Assembly (NCBI GenBank): GCA_945900695.1
Contig: CAMDJU010000075.1
Location: 1-10,925 of the forward strand
Source of the DNA: Bordetella parapertussis
GTDB taxonomy: Bacteria > Pseudomonadota > Gammaproteobacteria > Burkholderiales > Burkholderiaceae_C
DNA length: 10,925 bases
Direction of reading: 5' to 3'
The position numbers and the translations under genes were made by a program. Shown here one piece after another: positions 1 to 6,697 of this stretch. The stretch's first letter is position 1; each line of letters opens with the position of its first letter. The notes under the pieces are model-generated. The model did not search any database and had not been told where the DNA came from. It worked only from the letters and a program-made list of their open reading frames with translations.

Positions 1-160
1 CCCCTTGAGTGCCGCCGCCTGCGAGACCAAATTTCGCCAGTGTTGGGGCATCGCCGACATGCCAGCTTCTCAAGGCGATGCGCTGCTCAAGCTGATTGAC
101 GGTTTGGAATCGGTGGCCGACGTGAGCGCCTTGACCCAATGCCTGGTGCGCACCCCTTGA
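1..160 (+). CDS. C-terminal fragment, possible MmgE/PrpD family protein
   Basis: An open frame enters from the left edge (first full codon at base 2) and stops at TGA 158-160, giving 52 residues with no start in the window. The tail contains ETKFRQCW near its beginning and a leucine-rich stretch (LLKLIDGLESVADVSAL) near its end. This resembles the C-termini of MmgE/PrpD proteins (2-methylcitrate dehydratase relatives), which typically end with a KFRdC-like motif followed by an amphipathic helix. That match is from memory of the family, with no alignment. It converges on the cupin gene with a 10-bp gap and no visible terminator. If the family call is right, a dehydratase-type enzyme would fit the adjacent catabolic cluster. 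Confidence 0.45.
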   Translation, partial: PLSAAACETKFRQCWGIADMPASQGDALLKLIDGLESVADVSALTQCLVRTP

Positions 161-170
161 TCGTTTGAAC

Positions 171-566
171 TCAGGCCAAGGTTTCCCAAGTTTTGCGCGG
201 CGGGGACTTCACCTCCAACTGCTCACAGTCCTCGAGGGCCTCGCTGAAATGGTCCACGCCCGGGGGGTGGATCCAAGAGGTGCCGGCTTCGGCAATGAAC
301 TCTTCGCCCCCAATCACCAAACGCAAACGACCGCTGATGAGGTAGGCCACGGTTTCGTGGTCCATGTGTTTGTGCACCGGGTCGATCAAACCCTTTTCGC
401 GAAACACGTGCAGCATCAAAATTTCGTTGCCCACCATCATGCGGCGCACTTCAATATTGCCTTGCGGTTTCGCGCCTTCCACCGAAGCCAAACGCTCCGG
501 CGGGATTTGGTCTCGCACTGAAAAAAAGCCTTGGCTCAAAGCCATCAAACGGGAAGGGTCAGTCAT
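171..566 (-). CDS. Small single-domain cupin protein
   Basis: A 131-residue protein forming one cupin beta-barrel. The first cupin motif carries likely metal ligands H65, H67 and E71 (VHKHMDHE), followed by a glycine turn near residue 79. The second motif, PPGVDH at 101-106, supplies H106. These are the usual 3-His/1-Glu ligands, so it probably binds Fe, Mn, Zn or Ni. The length is normal for a stand-alone cupin and there is no signal peptide. The ATG at 566 has a strong AGGAGA ribosome site 6 nt upstream. It is the last gene of the minus-strand catabolic set, 81 bp after the CoA-transferase-like gene, with a perfect hairpin in the gap. Small cupins in such operons can be isomerases, dioxygenases, lyases or sugar/acid-binding accessories; the sequence does not decide between these. 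Confidence 0.85.
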   Translation of the reverse strand: MTDPSRLMALSQGFFSVRDQIPPERLASVEGAKPQGNIEVRRMMVGNEILMLHVFREKGLIDPVHKHMDHETVAYLISGRLRLVIGGEEFIAEAGTSWIHPPGVDHFSEALEDCEQLEVKSPPRKTWETLA

Positions 567-572
567 GGTGGG

Positions 573-578
573 TCTCCT
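573..578 (-). promoter_or_regulatory. Ribosome binding site of the cupin gene
   Basis: On the minus strand this reads AGGAGA, 6 nt before the ATG at 566. It is one of the strongest Shine-Dalgarno sequences in the window and fixes the cupin start. It lies five bases beyond the foot of the 8-bp hairpin at 584-602, so the hairpin could influence ribosome access. Confidence 0.75.
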
Positions 579-583
579 GTGGG

Positions 584-602
584 GGCGGCAGGGGCTGCCG
601 CC
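584..602 (-). promoter_or_regulatory. Perfect 8-bp GC hairpin in the cupin 5' leader
   Basis: GGCGGCAG, a 3-nt loop, then CTGCCGCC form a perfect 8-bp stem between the CoA-transferase-like stop (648) and the cupin start (566). On the transcribed minus strand a run of seven T lies before the stem, not after it, so this is not a standard intrinsic terminator for the operon. Reading on the plus strand the stem is followed by A-rich sequence, again not a terminator. It may stabilise or mark a processed cupin mRNA end, or modulate cupin translation. The structure is seen directly; its role is inferred. Confidence 0.4.
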
Positions 603-647
603 GGGTTAAAAAAACAAACGGGTCTGAGCGCTGGCGATCGATGCACA

Positions 648-1919
648 TCACAAGTCCAGCACTTGGGCCTGCGCCATGAGCGCGTCACGCCACATCGGAT
701 GCGCCACCCGGACAATGGCCATGGCGCGCGCGCGCGGACTCAGGCCGTGCAGGTGGGCCACGCCGTGTTCGGTGACCAAGCAGTGGTAGCCATCCCCAAG
801 CAGCGTGGGTGGGCCAGGCGCGGCCCATTGCGCCACGATGCTGCTGCGTTGGTCGGGCCCATACACAGAGCGCATCACGATGATGGCCAATCCCTTTTTG
901 GCCTGCATGGCACCCTGGGCAAAATTGGGCAAGCCCCCAGGCAAAGATATGCGCCGTGACCCCACCCACTCGGCATTCACGCAGCCCGCCAAATCCACCT
1001 GCAAAGCACTGTTGATGGCACAAAACCCATCCATCTGCGCCAACACCTGCGGCCCATGGGTGACATCGCAGGGGTGCATTTCCACGGCTTGGTTGCGGTG
1101 CATATACCGGTACAAGTCGGCCGATCCGCCGGCCATGGTGGACACGCTCACCCCGGGCTTAAAGCGCTTGGTGCTGTTGTCCACCACCCCCGATTCCATC
1201 AAGGCTTGCATGCCGTCAGTGAAGATGCCGGTGTGCAAGCCCAGGTGGCGCAAATGGCCCAGCCGGGCCAACACCCCCTCAGGCAGCGAGCCCATGCCAA
1301 TTTGGACCACAGCCCCACCGCTCACCAACCCGGCCACGTGCGCTGCGATGCGCTGATCGACCGCATCGGGTGCCACCACCTTGGCTGTTTGAACGGCATG
1401 GTTGGTGGGCACAAACCAATCGATGTGCTGTGCAGAAAACCGGCTGTGGCCACAGGTGTCGGGCATGTGGGGGTTGATCTCCGCCACCACACACCGCGCA
1501 CTCGCCAAAGCCGCATGCATGAAGTCCACGCTGACCCCCAAAGACACCCTGCCATCAGCATCCACCGGTGAGACTTGCAGCATCAACACATCGGCGCGCA
1601 AATCGCCATGGGCAAACAGTGAAGGCCAATCGAACACGGTGTGGCGCAGCAAATTCACCGAGTCGGCCAAGGCCGCTTGACGCAAGCCCAAACCGGGCAT
1701 CAAGCTCTTCACCTTCAAATGGGCCAGCGCCGCTGCACTCGCATAGGGCGCGTCCACCACGGGCATGGTGGCCAACACCTGCACGCCATGCAACGCCGGG
1801 GCGTGCTGGGCCAGCATCTCAGCCAACAAGGGCGGTTGCGCATGGCCGCTGTGCAAAACCACGCGGGCATCCGCGGGCAAGGCATCGATCAAAGGGGCCA
1901 TGGAGCGGAGTTCTTGCAC
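648..1919 (-). CDS. Acetyl-CoA hydrolase/CoA-transferase family protein, divergent
   Basis: A 423-residue protein with the two-domain layout of the acetyl-CoA hydrolase / 4-hydroxybutyrate CoA-transferase family, whose members move CoA between acids or hydrolyse acyl-CoA. The N-terminal half includes LHSGHAQPP near residues 22-30. The central GMGSLPEGVL (208-217) matches the family's GxGxxP motif. The C-terminal half has EHGVAHLHGLSPRARA, typical of the family's last conserved block. In classical members an HTEM-like motif carries the glutamate that forms the enzyme-CoA thioester; here it reads HTGIF with glycine at 231. The later GGQxDF block is also changed (PGGLPNF). It is therefore a divergent subgroup and may use another mechanism or be a hydrolase. 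The start is GTG at 1919, with GAAGG 9 nt upstream; ATG at residue 7 is the alternative. It lies 45 bp downstream of the DUF2848 gene and is probably cotranscribed with it. Confidence 0.85.
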   Translation of the reverse strand: MQELRSMAPLIDALPADARVVLHSGHAQPPLLAEMLAQHAPALHGVQVLATMPVVDAPYASAAALAHLKVKSLMPGLGLRQAALADSVNLLRHTVFDWPSLFAHGDLRADVLMLQVSPVDADGRVSLGVSVDFMHAALASARCVVAEINPHMPDTCGHSRFSAQHIDWFVPTNHAVQTAKVVAPDAVDQRIAAHVAGLVSGGAVVQIGMGSLPEGVLARLGHLRHLGLHTGIFTDGMQALMESGVVDNSTKRFKPGVSVSTMAGGSADLYRYMHRNQAVEMHPCDVTHGPQVLAQMDGFCAINSALQVDLAGCVNAEWVGSRRISLPGGLPNFAQGAMQAKKGLAIIVMRSVYGPDQRSSIVAQWAAPGPPTLLGDGYHCLVTEHGVAHLHGLSPRARAMAIVRVAHPMWRDALMAQAQVLDL

Positions 1920-1964
1920 GATGGAAGGCCTTCAGAAGGTCTTTGGCAGCCGCTGGCCGCGCGC

Positions 1965-2684
1965 TCAGCTCACCAGGTCCAGGGGCTGTTGGGCATAGGT
2001 GTGGACGATGCTGCGCCCCAACACCGGGTCATGCAAGGTGAGCCGCATTTTTTCAGCCCAGCGGATGCCCTTGCCGTGTGCATTGGGGATGGCGCCCAAG
2101 GTGCCACACAACATGAAACTGCCCTCCGCAGCATGACCCCCAGGCCAAAAACCATCGCGCAAGCTTTGCAGGGGGCGGATCGCGCTGAGCAAGCCCTTTT
2201 GGTAGGTGACCCATTGCCCGTCTTCCCAAACCTCAGACTGCAATTGCAACTGGTCTTGGTGGCCTTGCACATCCGCCCAGCGCCACACGGTGGGTGCCAG
2301 GGGCTTGGCGCACATTTGCTTGGACACGGCCACCGAATAACTCTCAACCTCTCGGTCGGTGTGGTCCGACCCCAAACCCAGCCACCACTGGCCTTGCGCC
2401 ATCAACAGCATGGGCTCAGCTTCACCGCTGGCGGTGAGGCCCAAGGTTTCGATGGTGCTGGCGGTGGTCAACAGCGCCGCCCCGGCTCGGTAATACAGCG
2501 GCACTTTGCTGGGTCGGGCAATGCCCAGTGCCGCCAACTCTTGGATGTGGTGTTCAATCGCCTCGGCATTGCGACCGGTCCACCCTGCAATCACAAATTG
2601 GACGGGCACCACAGACAAGGTGGCAGGCGTGGCAGATGCGTCTTGCCCCAATGGGGCCATGGTGAAGTGCAAAGCAGGGTTCAT
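1965..2684 (-). CDS. DUF2848 family protein (fumarylacetoacetase-like)
   Basis: About 239 residues starting at ATG 2684; a TTG at 2690 would add two residues, and neither start has a clear ribosome site. It carries hallmarks I associate with DUF2848: GLGSDHTDREVES in the middle, the following SVAVSKQMCAKP and RWADVQGH segments, and a late FMLCGTLGAIP block before a short LHDPVLGRSIVHTY end. The family has no firmly established reaction. It is thought to resemble the fumarylacetoacetate hydrolase fold, which would suit a metal-dependent C-C hydrolase, decarboxylase or hydratase acting on a keto- or dicarboxylic acid. It is cytoplasmic, with no signal or membrane segment. The gene begins 15 bp after the dctM stop, so it is almost certainly in the TRAP operon and probably acts on the imported compound or its derivative. 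Confidence 0.8.
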   Translation of the reverse strand: MNPALHFTMAPLGQDASATPATLSVVPVQFVIAGWTGRNAEAIEHHIQELAALGIARPSKVPLYYRAGAALLTTASTIETLGLTASGEAEPMLLMAQGQWWLGLGSDHTDREVESYSVAVSKQMCAKPLAPTVWRWADVQGHQDQLQLQSEVWEDGQWVTYQKGLLSAIRPLQSLRDGFWPGGHAAEGSFMLCGTLGAIPNAHGKGIRWAEKMRLTLHDPVLGRSIVHTYAQQPLDLVS

Positions 2685-2699
2685 GTGCAATCGGACCAG

Positions 2700-4091
2700 T
2701 TACATCAATTGGGCAGGCAACCACAGGGCAATGGCCGGAAACACCATCAACACCACAATGGCAAACATATACACCACCAGAAAGGGCATGACGCCCACAA
2801 ACACGTCGGTGATGGGCCCGGGTTGTCGCCGCATGCCTTGCAACACATACAACACGGTTCCATCGGGCGGGCTGATCATGGCAATTTCCACCAACATGGT
2901 GATGACCACACCAAACCAAATGGGGTCATAGCCCAGCGCCATGACCACGGGGAACAACAAGGGAATGGTGGTGATGACCATGGAGATGCCCTCCATGAAG
3001 GTGCCCAGGGCCAAGTAAAAACCAATGATCACCAACATGATGGCCCAACCCGGCAAGGGCAAACCGGTCATGAACTTGGCCAACATTTGCGGAATGCCCA
3101 GCGACGACAAAATGTAATTGAGCAAATACGCGCCAAACAAAATCAAAGCGATCATCGAGGTGGTGCGCGCCGTCGAATCCATGGACTCGCGCAACATCTG
3201 CCAACTGAGCTTGCGATCGACCAGGGCCAGCACAATGCTGCCCGCCACCCCCAAGGCCGCCGATTCGGTGGGCGTGGCCCAACCGGCATAAATGGTGCCG
3301 AGCACCAAGCCAATGAGCAGCAAGGTGGGGAACAAATCAATCAAGCTCAACAGTTTGGCCGACAAGGTCAAAGTGGTGCTGTTTTCTGCCGAAATTTTGA
3401 GCTTGATGCTGTAGTAAAAAATCACCGCCAAAAACAACACGATCACCAATACGCTGGGGCCAATGGCCGCCAAATACAAAGCGCCCACCGACGTTTCGGT
3501 GATCAGGCCGTAGATGATGAAGGTGATGCCCGGCGGTATGAGGTTGCCCAAAGCACCGCCCGCCGCCAAAGAGCCCAGCACCAATTTGGGCGGGTAATGG
3601 CTTTTCTCAAAATACGGCAACGCCACCGAACCCATGGTTGCGGCCGTGGCCACACTCGATCCCGCAATGGCCGAGAACACCCCACAGGACAGGATGTTGG
3701 TGTGCAACAAACCACCTGGTAAGCGGCCCACCCACACATTGAGCGCGCGGTAAAGCCGGTCCGACAAACCCGCGCGCAACATGACTTCGCCCATCAGCAA
3801 AAACAAGGGCACGGACACCAAGACAAAGTTGGTGGACGGTGCCCACAGCATTTCACCAATGAAGTTCCAAAACGGTCGGTCGGACAAACCAAAACCCGCC
3901 AGCAAGGCCAACACCGCCAGCGCCGCGCCGATGTACACGCCCCCAGCAAAAAACGCCACAAAGGCCAGCACCACCGCCATCAGCGCCCACCAAGGCACCG
4001 ACTGCGACACCTGCACGGCCGCACCGCCACCCATCAAGGACGAAACCCCAATGACCAGCGCCAACACCAGCACAAAAACGGCTGCGATCAT
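2700..4091 (-). CDS. dctM: TRAP transporter large permease subunit (DctM)
   Basis: A 463-residue polytopic membrane protein built from about a dozen hydrophobic helices. The region SVPLFLLMGEVMLRAGLSDRLY, followed by GGLLHTNILSCGVFSAIAGSS and GALGNLIPPGITFIIYG, is the classical DctM sequence that lines the sodium and substrate sites of TRAP permeases. The C-terminal half repeats the pattern (LGTFMEGISMVITTIPLLFPV). It moves substrate delivered by the binding protein, driven by ion gradient. The N-terminus has an extra hydrophobic helix and linker (residues 1-45) before the usual DctM start, so it is slightly longer than the common 425-440 residues. Its ATG overlaps the dctQ stop as ATGA (4091-4088), indicating translational coupling. 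Confidence 0.95.
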   Translation of the reverse strand: MIAAVFVLVLALVIGVSSLMGGGAAVQVSQSVPWWALMAVVLAFVAFFAGGVYIGAALAVLALLAGFGLSDRPFWNFIGEMLWAPSTNFVLVSVPLFLLMGEVMLRAGLSDRLYRALNVWVGRLPGGLLHTNILSCGVFSAIAGSSVATAATMGSVALPYFEKSHYPPKLVLGSLAAGGALGNLIPPGITFIIYGLITETSVGALYLAAIGPSVLVIVLFLAVIFYYSIKLKISAENSTTLTLSAKLLSLIDLFPTLLLIGLVLGTIYAGWATPTESAALGVAGSIVLALVDRKLSWQMLRESMDSTARTTSMIALILFGAYLLNYILSSLGIPQMLAKFMTGLPLPGWAIMLVIIGFYLALGTFMEGISMVITTIPLLFPVVMALGYDPIWFGVVITMLVEIAMISPPDGTVLYVLQGMRRQPGPITDVFVGVMPFLVVYMFAIVVLMVFPAIALWLPAQLM

Positions 4092-4726
4092 GGCCGACCA
4101 GATGCCATTGGCGCGGCCCGTGGGTCGCCCACGGCCCGCAAGGTTTCGGCGGCTTCTTCTTCATAGTTGCGCGCATTGAGCATTTGGTTCATTTGTTCAT
4201 GCTGGTTGCCCCACCACAACACCAGGCTGCGGCACATGATGGCCACCGTGGCGATCAAAAAGAACCCAAAACCCAAGGCCCACAGGCCCTGGGGAATGAT
4301 CAAAGGAACGCGCATGCTGGACAAATCGGTGGAGCCAAACGTCCACGAGTCCAGGGCAATGGAAAACGAGCCCCACACAAAAAACGACACCGCCACCAGC
4401 AAGCAAGTCAATGAAAACAAGTGCAGCCGTGTGCGCCAGCGCAAAGGGAATTTTTGGATCAACACATCAATGCGCACATGCGCCCGCTCGTACAAAGCCC
4501 CGGCCATGCCCCAACTCATGCCCACTGCCATCAAATAGCCCGACATCTCGGTTGTGGCGCCGCTGGAAAAACCCAGCAAGCGCCGCGCCACGATGTCAAA
4601 ACAAATCAGCAGTGTGATGGCCAGGTAACACAACCCGGCCACGGACATGGCGCGGCGGTTGAGCGCAGCGATCAGCTCAAACACATCAACGGCCAACCAC
4701 CGGCTTGACGCCCGTGATGGGCTCAA
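4088..4726 (-). CDS. dctQ: TRAP transporter small permease subunit (DctQ)
   Basis: Up to 212 residues with four hydrophobic segments, the first around AGLCYLAITLLICFDIVARRLLG and the last around GLWALGFGFFLIATVAIMC. The first is followed by the family's E-x-x-x-Y-L motif (TTEMSGYLMAVGMSWG) and by RAHVRIDVLI. DctQ forms the membrane complex with DctM and helps dock DctP. It ends in a charged cytoplasmic tail of about 45 residues. The ATG at 4726 overlaps dctP by 41 bp and has only a weak ribosome site; a GTG at 4684, one base past the dctP stop, would give 198 residues and is a real alternative. The stop overlaps the dctM ATG. Confidence 0.9.
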   Translation of the reverse strand: MSPSRASSRWLAVDVFELIAALNRRAMSVAGLCYLAITLLICFDIVARRLLGFSSGATTEMSGYLMAVGMSWGMAGALYERAHVRIDVLIQKFPLRWRTRLHLFSLTCLLVAVSFFVWGSFSIALDSWTFGSTDLSSMRVPLIIPQGLWALGFGFFLIATVAIMCRSLVLWWGNQHEQMNQMLNARNYEEEAAETLRAVGDPRAAPMASGRP

Positions 4727-5747
4727 TCACGTCTTTGTAAACGCTGACACAGCGGTCACCGCAACGCTTGAACCAACCGGGCAACACGTCTTCTGACAGC
4801 TCTTTTTGCAAGGTGGCAATGATGTTGGCTGGCGGCTTGATTTCGATCATGGGCCGCTTGAGCAAGGTGTGCAGCTTGCACTGATTGGCCCGGCCCAAGT
4901 TACACGCAATACCGTCATCGGTGGATTCGGTGCCCATGGCCCACTGCGCCTCTTGCACCGCGTTGAAGGTCTTTTCAAATTCAGCGCGGATGGCGGGTTC
5001 GAGTTTGTTCCACCAAGCCAAATTCACAAAGTAGCCCGAGGTGGACCACGACAAGGGAAAGTTGTACAGGTGGGTGGTGACCTCTGTCCACTTGGCACCA
5101 TTGCCCGAGCCCGCACCGGTGATGCCGCAATCGACCGTGCCACGCTCCAAGGCGGTGTAAACCTCACCAAAAGCAATCGACACGGGCTGTCCGCCCAAGC
5201 CCTTGATCAAGTCGCCGGCCGAGGGGCCGTTGGTGCGCACTTTCAAGCCTTTGAGGTCGGCCAATGAACCAATGGCTTTGCGGCAAAACAGCATCTGGCC
5301 CGAGAAAGGATAGGTGGCGATCAGTTTGATGCCCATGCGCTCCAGTTCTTTGTTGGCCACCGGCATCATGGCGTCGGCCACGCGCCGGGCTTGCTTGAGG
5401 TCGGCATTCATGCCCGCCAGGTCCACGCCGTCGAGGATGGGCACATCGCCCGACACCGTGGTCAAGGGCGCGGCCGCAATGTCCACCTGGCCCGAGCGCA
5501 CCAAACGCAACACCTCTGGCCCGCTCACATTGCGCTCAGGCCAAGAGGCCAGCACCATCTCGACGCGGCCATTGGTGGCCTTGGCAATGCCATCGCGCAA
5601 CATGGGTTGGTCCACCCGGGTGTACTGCGGAATGTTGGGGGACGCTTGGGTGATGGCTTGAACAGTGATTTTTGCGCCTTGTGCCGCCGCTTGGGAGGCA
5701 AAAGCCAAGGCCAACAAGGCACTGAGCAAAGCAGGGGAAGCTTTCAT
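4686..5747 (-). CDS. dctP: TRAP transporter solute-binding protein (DctP)
   Basis: A periplasmic binding protein of 353 residues. The frame runs upstream to 5888, but the start is set at ATG 5747: it has AGGAG 5 nt before it and opens a good Sec signal peptide (MKASPALLSALLALAF), probably cut after AAA at 22. The core LADLKGLKVRTNGPSAGDLI gives R171, the arginine that binds the substrate carboxylate in DctP proteins. It is followed by the typical GEVYTALERGTVDCGITG at 194-211. The ligand is thus expected to carry a carboxylate, but which one cannot be read. Unusually for the family, the mature protein holds six cysteines (155, 207, 282, 290, 329, 333), the last four in two close pairs that could form disulfides. 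The gene follows the DUF1445 gene by 23 bp. Confidence 0.95.
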   Translation of the reverse strand: MKASPALLSALLALAFASQAAAQGAKITVQAITQASPNIPQYTRVDQPMLRDGIAKATNGRVEMVLASWPERNVSGPEVLRLVRSGQVDIAAAPLTTVSGDVPILDGVDLAGMNADLKQARRVADAMMPVANKELERMGIKLIATYPFSGQMLFCRKAIGSLADLKGLKVRTNGPSAGDLIKGLGGQPVSIAFGEVYTALERGTVDCGITGAGSGNGAKWTEVTTHLYNFPLSWSTSGYFVNLAWWNKLEPAIRAEFEKTFNAVQEAQWAMGTESTDDGIACNLGRANQCKLHTLLKRPMIEIKPPANIIATLQKELSEDVLPGWFKRCGDRCVSVYKDVIEPITGVKPVVGR

Positions 5748-5752
5748 GGGAA

Positions 5753-5757
5753 CTCCT
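5753..5757 (-). promoter_or_regulatory. Ribosome binding site that fixes the dctP start
   Basis: AGGAG on the minus strand, 5 nt before ATG 5747. Together with the signal peptide beginning at that ATG, it rules out the 47-residue upstream extension of the open frame. That extension would overlap the end of the DUF1445 gene and encodes no sensible N-terminus. Confidence 0.75.
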
Positions 5758-5770
5758 GTGATGAAAAAAA

Positions 5771-6559
5771 TCAATGGGACATCAGTTGGTGGTTGAGCAA
5801 ATCCGTCACCAACATGGCGCCCGGCGCATGGGTGATCACAATGGGCAATTGGGCCTGTTGAACCACCGCCTGGGGGGTGACACCGCACGCCCAGAAAACC
5901 GGCAACTCTTCGGGCAGAACCTCGGTGGCGTCGCCATAGTCTGGGCGCATCAAGTCCGCAATGCCCAAGTAATGGGGGAGCCCGATGTGCACCGGCGCGC
6001 CATGCACCCGGGGCAGGCGCGCCGTGATCTGCACCGCCTCAATGGCTGCTGCAGGCTTCATGGGACGCATGGACACCACCAGGGGCCCTTGAAACACGCC
6101 CGACGGATGGGTGGGCACATTGGTTTTGAACATGGGGACGTTTTTGCCTTGCTGCACATGCCGCAAGGGGATGCCCGCATCCATCAAGGCGTGCTCAAAA
6201 GAGAACGAGCAGCCAATCACAAAACTGACCCAATCGTTTTGCCACAGGTGCCGGATGTCGGGCACCTCTTCGCTCATCACGCCGTCGCGCCACACCCGGT
6301 ACATGGGCAGGTCGGAGCGGATGTCGATGTCTTTACCCAACTCGGGGAAAGCAAAGCCGCCAGGTTCGGCCATGCCCAGCACCGGACAGGGCTTGGGGTT
6401 GAGTTCGCAAAAGCGGGCAAAGTCTTGGGCATAGGCCTGGGGCAAGATGACCAAATTGCCTTGCACATGATCCCCGGCCAAGCCCGATGTGTGGCCACGC
6501 AACACGCCCATTCGCGCTTGTTGGCGAATGGATTGGGCGTGGGGGGTGTGGGCAGTCAT
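5771..6559 (-). CDS. DUF1445 / YcsI family putative hydro-lyase
   Basis: A 262-residue protein from ATG 6559, close to the usual length of about 265; the open frame continues to 6664 but the extra 35 residues do not look like the family. Conserved blocks appear in order: [20 protein letters not shown] near the N-terminus, [85 protein letters not shown], and the terminal [13 protein letters not shown]. This is an unambiguous DUF1445 (YcsI) protein. Members are annotated as putative hydro-lyases and are related to mammalian D-glutamate cyclase; bacterial copies often sit near 5-oxoproline-type genes. The actual substrate is unknown. Its position immediately before dctP suggests it acts on the compound taken up by the transporter. 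The ribosome site is weak. Confidence 0.92.
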   Translation of the reverse strand: MTAHTPHAQSIRQQARMGVLRGHTSGLAGDHVQGNLVILPQAYAQDFARFCELNPKPCPVLGMAEPGGFAFPELGKDIDIRSDLPMYRVWRDGVMSEEVPDIRHLWQNDWVSFVIGCSFSFEHALMDAGIPLRHVQQGKNVPMFKTNVPTHPSGVFQGPLVVSMRPMKPAAAIEAVQITARLPRVHGAPVHIGLPHYLGIADLMRPDYGDATEVLPEELPVFWACGVTPQAVVQQAQLPIVITHAPGAMLVTDLLNHQLMSH

Positions 6560-6697
6560 GGGGTCAAGGGGTTTGAATGATTTAACAGATATGACAAGTG
6601 ATGCGCCAGAATTTAGCACACCGCCCAGGGTCTCAACCCCCTCGAAACCCCTTGGTTTGAACACCCTGTTGCAAAGCCATGGTGCGCGCCGCCTGGC
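6560..6697. repeat. 138-bp gap with a 10-bp inverted repeat
   Basis: The gap between the crotonase-family and DUF1445 genes holds a perfect 10-bp inverted repeat: CAAGGGGTTT at 6565-6574 and AAACCCCTTG at 6645-6654, 70 bp apart. A smaller hairpin (AAACC, CCTT, GGTTT) lies at 6645-6658. The middle of the gap is AT-rich compared with the surrounding genes (around 6577-6615), which may indicate an internal promoter for the DUF1445-TRAP genes. No convincing -35/-10 pair could be assigned. It could also be a simple leader or attenuator. Confidence 0.3.

Noticed and set aside
724..735. Alternating GC run that might adopt Z-DNA.
   Set aside because: It is only 12 bp and is explained by Arg-Ala codons in the CoA-transferase-like gene.
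1924..1933. 10-bp palindrome GAAGGCCTTC in the gap before the CoA-transferase-like gene.
   Set aside because: A single short palindrome without a loop; it probably only reflects the GAAGG ribosome site and chance.
1641..3722. A 693-codon open frame on the + strand, antisense to the DUF2848 and dctM genes.
   Set aside because: Its translation is dominated by His, Gln, Gly and Arg with no recognisable fold, as expected from the complement of GC-rich membrane-protein codons. The minus-strand frames match known families throughout.
5748..5888. A 47-residue N-terminal extension of the DctP frame.
   Set aside because: The signal peptide and AGGAG ribosome site place the start at 5747; the extension overlaps the end of the DUF1445 gene and has no protein-like features.
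6560..6664. A 35-residue extension of the DUF1445 frame.
   Set aside because: The family begins at about the ATG at 6559 and the length then fits; the extension lies in the intergenic region with inverted repeats.
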